DNA of 9,594 nucleotides. It comes from Longimicrobiales bacterium (GTDB lineage Bacteria; Gemmatimonadota; Gemmatimonadetes; Longimicrobiales; Gaopeijiaceae). The DNA is taken from positions 1 through 9,594 of the forward strand of contig JANQME010000082.1 in the NCBI GenBank assembly GCA_028280205.1, read 5' to 3'. Shown one piece after another: positions 6,071-9,594 of the stretch; position 1 is the stretch's first letter, and every line of letters begins with the position of its first letter. The notes below the pieces were generated by a model. It worked only from the letters and a program-made list of their open reading frames with translations. It did no database searches and was not told the origin of the DNA. The position numbers were made by a program, and so were the translations under genes.

Positions 6071-7093
6071 TCACCCTTCGGGCACGGGCTCCGCGGGCTT
6101 CCGGGTGAGCACGACCCAGTCGGCCAGGGGCCCGTGCTCCTCCACCGACCAGGCGTCGATATCTTCGACCTTCGTCATCACGACCGTGACGACGCGACTT
6201 CCCGGCCGATAGTCGGCAATCCGCTCGGGAATCCCGGTGCCACGCTCCACGTGGAATGAGCCGGCAAAGTGCACGACGAACGCCCCGACACGTCGGACGA
6301 GCGCCTCGGCGATCGCGTGCCCCATCGCCGCGTCCCACAGCGCCTGCGCCTGAATCACATTCGGGTTCGTGATGTAGGGCCGCTGCGGCGCCGCATTCGT
6401 CGTGTCGGACGCCGCCGTCGAGTCCGATTCGAGCATGCTCGCCATGAGCGAGTCCCACTGCGCACGATACACGCGAGACGGGCCCGGATACGGCAGCGGT
6501 GGCAGGTAGCTCCGAGCCCGCTCGGAGAGCGCCTCCAGCGCGAACGGGCCTTCCCGGCTCACCCGGTTCACGTAGCGACGCGGCGCGTTCGCCGCGACCA
6601 CGGGGACGCCCCCGGCCTTCGCCGCCTCGACGAGCGGACGATAACGGACGTCGTAGTCGTCCCACGGCCGCGAAGAGCGGAGGAAGTGCTCCTCCGTGAC
6701 GAGTCCGGCCAGGTATTCGTCGAGCACGTACTGCACGTCGCGTTCGAACATCTCCAGCGAGAGCACCACCGCCCGGCCCGCACCGTAGGGGTCCGCGATT
6801 CGATCGAGGACGAGCGCGAACAACTCGGTTTCGAAGGCGTGGCCGACCATGTCGCCGTGCTCCTCGCCCACCAGCAGCACGTCCTCGCCGAGCGAAGCTT
6901 CCACCAGCTCCTGGAGGCTGGCCGGGCTACCGTCGCGGGCGTAGACGCGGTAGTCGACCCCGTCGACGATCCGGGGCTGCGTGCGCTCGGTCCCTTCCGG
7001 CGTCGGATGCTGTGCCGCGAGCGGCGCCGCGAGTCCGAAAAGGAGCACGGCCGTCCATGCGGACCGGACCGGAGAGGGGAGAACGCGGGACAT
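6071..7093 (-). CDS. Exported ChaN-like (haem-binding uptake, Tiki superfamily) protein
   Basis: This 340-residue protein starts at ATG 7093, immediately followed by a signal peptide (SAWTAVLLFGLAAPLAAQ, cleavage near residue 27). A longer frame to 7195 adds an arginine-rich extension and is rejected. Family hallmarks are LLVGEEHGD (73-81), EMFERDVQ (114-121), RPWDDYDVRYRPL (142-154) with the following GVPVVAANAPR, and near the C-terminus HFAGSFHVERGTGIPERI (275-292). These match the ChaN/Cofac_haem_bdg family, related to Tiki/TraB-type putative metalloproteases. ChaN of Campylobacter binds haem as a lipoprotein; here the signal peptide shows no lipobox cysteine, so a soluble periplasmic protein is more likely. 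Residues about 216-240 form a Ser/Thr/Ala-rich insert. No TonB receptor or haem genes are adjacent. No strong Shine-Dalgarno is seen. Confidence 0.88.
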   Translation of the reverse strand: MSRVLPSPVRSAWTAVLLFGLAAPLAAQHPTPEGTERTQPRIVDGVDYRVYARDGSPASLQELVEASLGEDVLLVGEEHGDMVGHAFETELFALVLDRIADPYGAGRAVVLSLEMFERDVQYVLDEYLAGLVTEEHFLRSSRPWDDYDVRYRPLVEAAKAGGVPVVAANAPRRYVNRVSREGPFALEALSERARSYLPPLPYPGPSRVYRAQWDSLMASMLESDSTAASDTTNAAPQRPYITNPNVIQAQALWDAAMGHAIAEALVRRVGAFVVHFAGSFHVERGTGIPERIADYRPGSRVVTVVMTKVEDIDAWSVEEHGPLADWVVLTRKPAEPVPEG

Positions 7094-7227
7094 GGTCGGC
7101 AGGCGAAACGGGACGGGCGGACGCCGGGAAGCTAGCCGCCTCCCATCCTGCGGGCGAAGCCCCCGGACCGTAGCTTCTGCGCGGTCGGTTCCCATCGAGC
7201 CCGCCCGGCCGAGGCGGAGGAAGCGGG
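7094..7227. promoter_or_regulatory. Divergent intergenic region, ChaN-like / GltS-domain genes
   Basis: This 134-nt gap lies between divergent starts. It contains a 7-bp inverted repeat, GAAGCTA (7128-7134) and TAGCTTC (7171-7177), separated by 36 nt, which could be an operator-like pair or chance. No clear sigma-70 boxes are visible. The right end carries the ribosome binding site for the TTG start at 7228. Confidence 0.35.
7216..7222 (+). promoter_or_regulatory. Ribosome binding site fixing a TTG start
   Basis: GGAGGAA lies with its GGAGG core ending 7 nt before TTG 7228, an ideal Shine-Dalgarno arrangement. No ATG is available before the conserved N-terminal region, so this site is the main reason for choosing the TTG codon. 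Confidence 0.8.
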
Positions 7228-8763
7228 TTGATCTGGCTCTACGGACTCCTCGCCCTGCTCGCGATCGTCGTCGTGTACGACCTCGTGCAGACCAGGCACG
7301 CGATCCTGCGCAACTTCCCCGTGATCGGACACTTCCGGTACATGCTGGAGGCCATCGGACCCGAGCTGCGCCAGTACATCGTCACCTCGAACAACGAGGA
7401 GCTTCCCTTCTCCCGCGACCAGCGCGGGTGGGTGTATGCGTCGGCAAAGAAGCAGAACAACTACGCCGGCTTCGGGACGGACAACGATCTCGAGCACTCC
7501 TCGAACTACCTGATCATCAAGCACGACGCCCTCGGTCGTTCCGACGAAGCGGCCCACGACGAGCGCTATCCCCTGCCCTGCGCGAAGACCCTCGGAGGCC
7601 ACCGGCGACGGCGCCACGCGTTCCGGCCCGACTCCCTCGTCTACGTGAGCGGGATGAGCTTCGGCTCGCTCTCGTCCGCCGCGGTCGAGGCTCTCAACCG
7701 CGGCTGCGCGATCGCCGGCTGCCTTCACAACACCGGCGAGGGAGGCATCTCGCCGCACCATCAGCACGGCGGCGACCTGATCTGGCAGCTCGGTACGGGA
7801 TACTTCGGCGCACGGGCAACGGACGGCTCGTTCGACCGTGAGGCGTGCCTTCGCAAGGTCGAGGAGAACCCGGTCCGCGCGATCGAGATCAAGTTGAGCC
7901 AGGGGGCGAAGCCGGGCCTCGGCGGAGTGCTGCCCGGCGAGAAGGTCACCGCCGAGATCTCCGCGATCCGCGGGGTGCCGATCGGAGAGACGGTCGTGAG
8001 CCCGTCCGGCCATCGAGCGTTCTCGAACGTCGACGAGCTGCTCGACTTCGTGGAGGATCTCGCCGACGCGACGGGTGTGCCCGTGGGGATCAAGTCCGCG
8101 ATCGGGCTGATGGGCTTCTGGAAGGAGCTCGCCGATCGGATGGCCTCCGAAGCGCGCGGCGTCGACTTCATCCAGGTCGACGGTGGCGAGGGAGGGACGG
8201 GCGCCGCCCCCTTCGCCTTCTCGGACCACGTCGCGCTTCCCTTCAAGATCGGCTTCAGCCGCGTGTACACGATCTTCGCCGAGCGCGACGTGCATCAGAA
8301 GGTGGTGTGGGTCGGGTCCGGCAAGCTCGGCTTCCCGGAGACCGCGCTGATGTCGTTCTGTCTGGGGGCGGACATGATCGCGGTGGGTCGCGAGGCGATG
8401 ATGGCGATCGGCTGCATCCAGGCGCAGCGCTGCCACACCGGCCACTGCCCCACCGGCGTCGCCACGCAGAACCGGTGGCTGGTCCGCGGGCTCGATCCGA
8501 CGGACAAGGCGACCCGCCTGGCGAACTACGTGATCACGCTGCGCAAGGAGCTCACCCGGCTCAGCCTCGCGTGCGGCTGTCCGCACCCGGGGCTACTCAC
8601 GGCGAATCACATGGAGATCCTCGACAGCGGATTCGGAAGCCGGTCGCTGCGCGACGTCTTCGGGTATCGGGAGGGGTGGGAGCTACCGGCCGACTCCGAC
8701 GCGAAGGCCGTGCTCGAGGCGATGGATGTCGGGCAGCACACCGCTCCCGCGGCCCGTGCGTAG
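7228..8763 (+). CDS. Membrane-anchored FMN-binding glutamate-synthase-domain protein
   Basis: This 511-residue protein has a TTG start. Residues 1-18 are a hydrophobic segment (IWLYGLLALLAIVVVY), probably a single membrane anchor with the rest cytoplasmic. The body is the GltS FMN/Fe-S synthase domain. Motifs are SGMSFGSLS (141-149), HNTGEGGISPHH (167-178), IKLSQGAKPGLGG (221-233), VDGGEGGTGAAP (317-328) and C396-x5-C402-x4-C407, the three-cysteine [3Fe-4S] pattern of glutamate synthase. The amidotransferase (glutaminase) and C-terminal beta-helix domains of true GOGAT are absent, as in the stand-alone 'FMN-binding glutamate synthase family' proteins such as Bacillus YerD. The true reaction of these stand-alone proteins is not settled, so glutamate synthesis should not be assumed. 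The next gene overlaps its last 38 nt. Confidence 0.92.
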   Translation: MIWLYGLLALLAIVVVYDLVQTRHAILRNFPVIGHFRYMLEAIGPELRQYIVTSNNEELPFSRDQRGWVYASAKKQNNYAGFGTDNDLEHSSNYLIIKHDALGRSDEAAHDERYPLPCAKTLGGHRRRRHAFRPDSLVYVSGMSFGSLSSAAVEALNRGCAIAGCLHNTGEGGISPHHQHGGDLIWQLGTGYFGARATDGSFDREACLRKVEENPVRAIEIKLSQGAKPGLGGVLPGEKVTAEISAIRGVPIGETVVSPSGHRAFSNVDELLDFVEDLADATGVPVGIKSAIGLMGFWKELADRMASEARGVDFIQVDGGEGGTGAAPFAFSDHVALPFKIGFSRVYTIFAERDVHQKVVWVGSGKLGFPETALMSFCLGADMIAVGREAMMAIGCIQAQRCHTGHCPTGVATQNRWLVRGLDPTDKATRLANYVITLRKELTRLSLACGCPHPGLLTANHMEILDSGFGSRSLRDVFGYREGWELPADSDAKAVLEAMDVGQHTAPAARA

Positions 8764-9594
8764 ACCGTGGCACTCCGACCCCGACGTCCGAGCCGTGCTC
8801 GGCCGTCGGCACGACAACGGGGCCGACTTCTGGGCGTCTCCCGAGGGGAAGGTCTACGTCGGCAATCCGTTCAGCACCGTGGGGGCGCTCCTCATCCTCC
8901 ACGAGCTGGACGTTCCGGCCGAGCACGAAGCCGTCGCGGGCGCGCTCGACCACATCCTCGCCCGGGCCCGCGACGACGGGAGGATCCGTCTGGGGCCGAA
9001 GACGCCGATGTACCCGTGCTACACCGCCGAGGCCGCGCGTGCGCTCTGCCGCTTCGGGCTCGTCGATCATCCGTCCGTGGTCCGTACACTCGAGTACCTC
9101 CATGGCTCGACGCACGGCTCGGGCGGGTGGCGCTGCTCCTTCTCCCGCTTCGGAAAGGGTCCGGAAACGGAGTGCGCCAACCCGGGTGCCACGCTGAACG
9201 CGTTGGACGCAATCCGCTTCCACGAGGGGCTCCGGGAGGGCGATCCCGAGGTCGATGCGGCGGTCGACTTCCTTCTGCGCCACTGGGAGATCCGGAAGCG
9301 GATCGGACCGTGTCACTGGGGGATCGGAGAGCGTTTTCTGCGCGTCGAGTACCCGTTCCTACGCTACAACCTCTTCTCCTGGATCTACGTCCTCTCCTTC
9401 TTCGCCGCCGCCCGCCGCGACGCGCGCTTCCTCGAAGCGCTCTCGGTGCTGGAACGCAAGTCCGACGACGACGGCGCCCTCGTCGTCGAGCACCGCCACC
9501 GCGCGCTCGCCGGGCTCGACTTCTGTGCGCGCGGCGCGCCTTCCGAGCACGCTTCCCGCCGACTGGCGGAGATCCGCTTCAACGTGGCGGCGTG
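8726..9594 (+). CDS. Alpha/alpha-toroid protein, prenyltransferase/squalene-cyclase-like (runs to window edge)
   Basis: The open frame runs from ATG 8726 to the edge, with 289 residues visible. The start is supported by GAGG (8716-8719) 6 nt upstream and it overlaps the GltS-domain gene by 38 nt, so the two are probably translationally coupled. GTG 8756 is an alternative. The sequence shows the helical-repeat texture of terpenoid-cyclase/prenyltransferase toroids: NPFSTVGALLILHEL (47-61), CYTAEAARALCRFGL (98-112), HPSVVRTLEYL (115-125), GGWRC (133-137), CANPGATLNALDAIRF (150-165) and DAAVDFLLRHW (177-187). The squalene-hopene-cyclase DxDD motif is not seen, so cyclase activity is doubtful. 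Conserved-looking C97, C137, C150 and C196-H197 could form a metal site. The visible part ends ...NVAA followed by TG, so a TGA stop at the very next base is possible. Confidence 0.78.
   Translation, partial: MSGSTPLPRPVRRPWHSDPDVRAVLGRRHDNGADFWASPEGKVYVGNPFSTVGALLILHELDVPAEHEAVAGALDHILARARDDGRIRLGPKTPMYPCYTAEAARALCRFGLVDHPSVVRTLEYLHGSTHGSGGWRCSFSRFGKGPETECANPGATLNALDAIRFHEGLREGDPEVDAAVDFLLRHWEIRKRIGPCHWGIGERFLRVEYPFLRYNLFSWIYVLSFFAAARRDARFLEALSVLERKSDDDGALVVEHRHRALAGLDFCARGAPSEHASRRLAEIRFNVAA

Noticed and set aside
7132..8586. 484-residue minus-strand frame opposite the GltS-domain gene, and a plus-strand frame at 7845-9197
   Set aside because: Both lack motifs and overlap the intact GltS-domain and toroid frames.

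Overview
The window is a GC-rich (clearly well above 60% by eye), densely coded stretch of a bacterial chromosome. It has short intergenic gaps and no RNA genes, CRISPR arrays, insertion sequences or phage genes that I can see. Secreted proteins with classical Sec signal peptides, one of them barrel-like, point to a Gram-negative-type envelope. The mix (DUF4097-type secreted repeat protein, ChaN-like protein, USP/CBS stress pair) would fit Gemmatimonadota or a similar environmental phylum, but that placement is an impression and not a demonstrated assignment.

Region 1 (1-3699) looks like a sensing and stress block. A truncated PAS-domain histidine kinase of the NarL/DesK type runs off the left edge on the minus strand. 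Divergent from it is a tight plus-strand cluster: a tandem universal stress protein (906-1814), a two-CBS-domain protein (1866-2426), and an FAD-dependent oxidoreductase related to flavin-dependent halogenases (2437-3699). The 51-nt and 10-nt gaps suggest one transcript. A strong GC hairpin (3745-3769) sits between this cluster and the convergent next gene.

Region 2 (3796-7093) encodes four predicted exported proteins. They are a DUF4097-type repeat protein (minus), a small barrel-like protein (plus), an NTF2/SnoaL-like protein (plus), and a ChaN-like haem-binding-family protein (minus). Two divergent intergenic regions (4738-4849 and 7094-7227) probably hold the promoters.

Region 3 (7228-9594) is a two-gene plus-strand unit. 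The first gene is a membrane-anchored, glutaminase-less, FMN/Fe-S glutamate-synthase-domain protein that starts at TTG with a strong Shine-Dalgarno. The second overlaps it by 38 nt and encodes an alpha/alpha-toroid (prenyltransferase/squalene-cyclase-like) protein that runs to the right edge.

I did not find a clear-cut novel system. The most interesting items are the sensor-kinase/USP/CBS/halogenase-like set, which resembles the composition of the mycobacterial DosR regulon; the translationally coupled GltS-domain/toroid pair; and an unusually regular 54-nt coding repeat ladder in the DUF4097-type gene.
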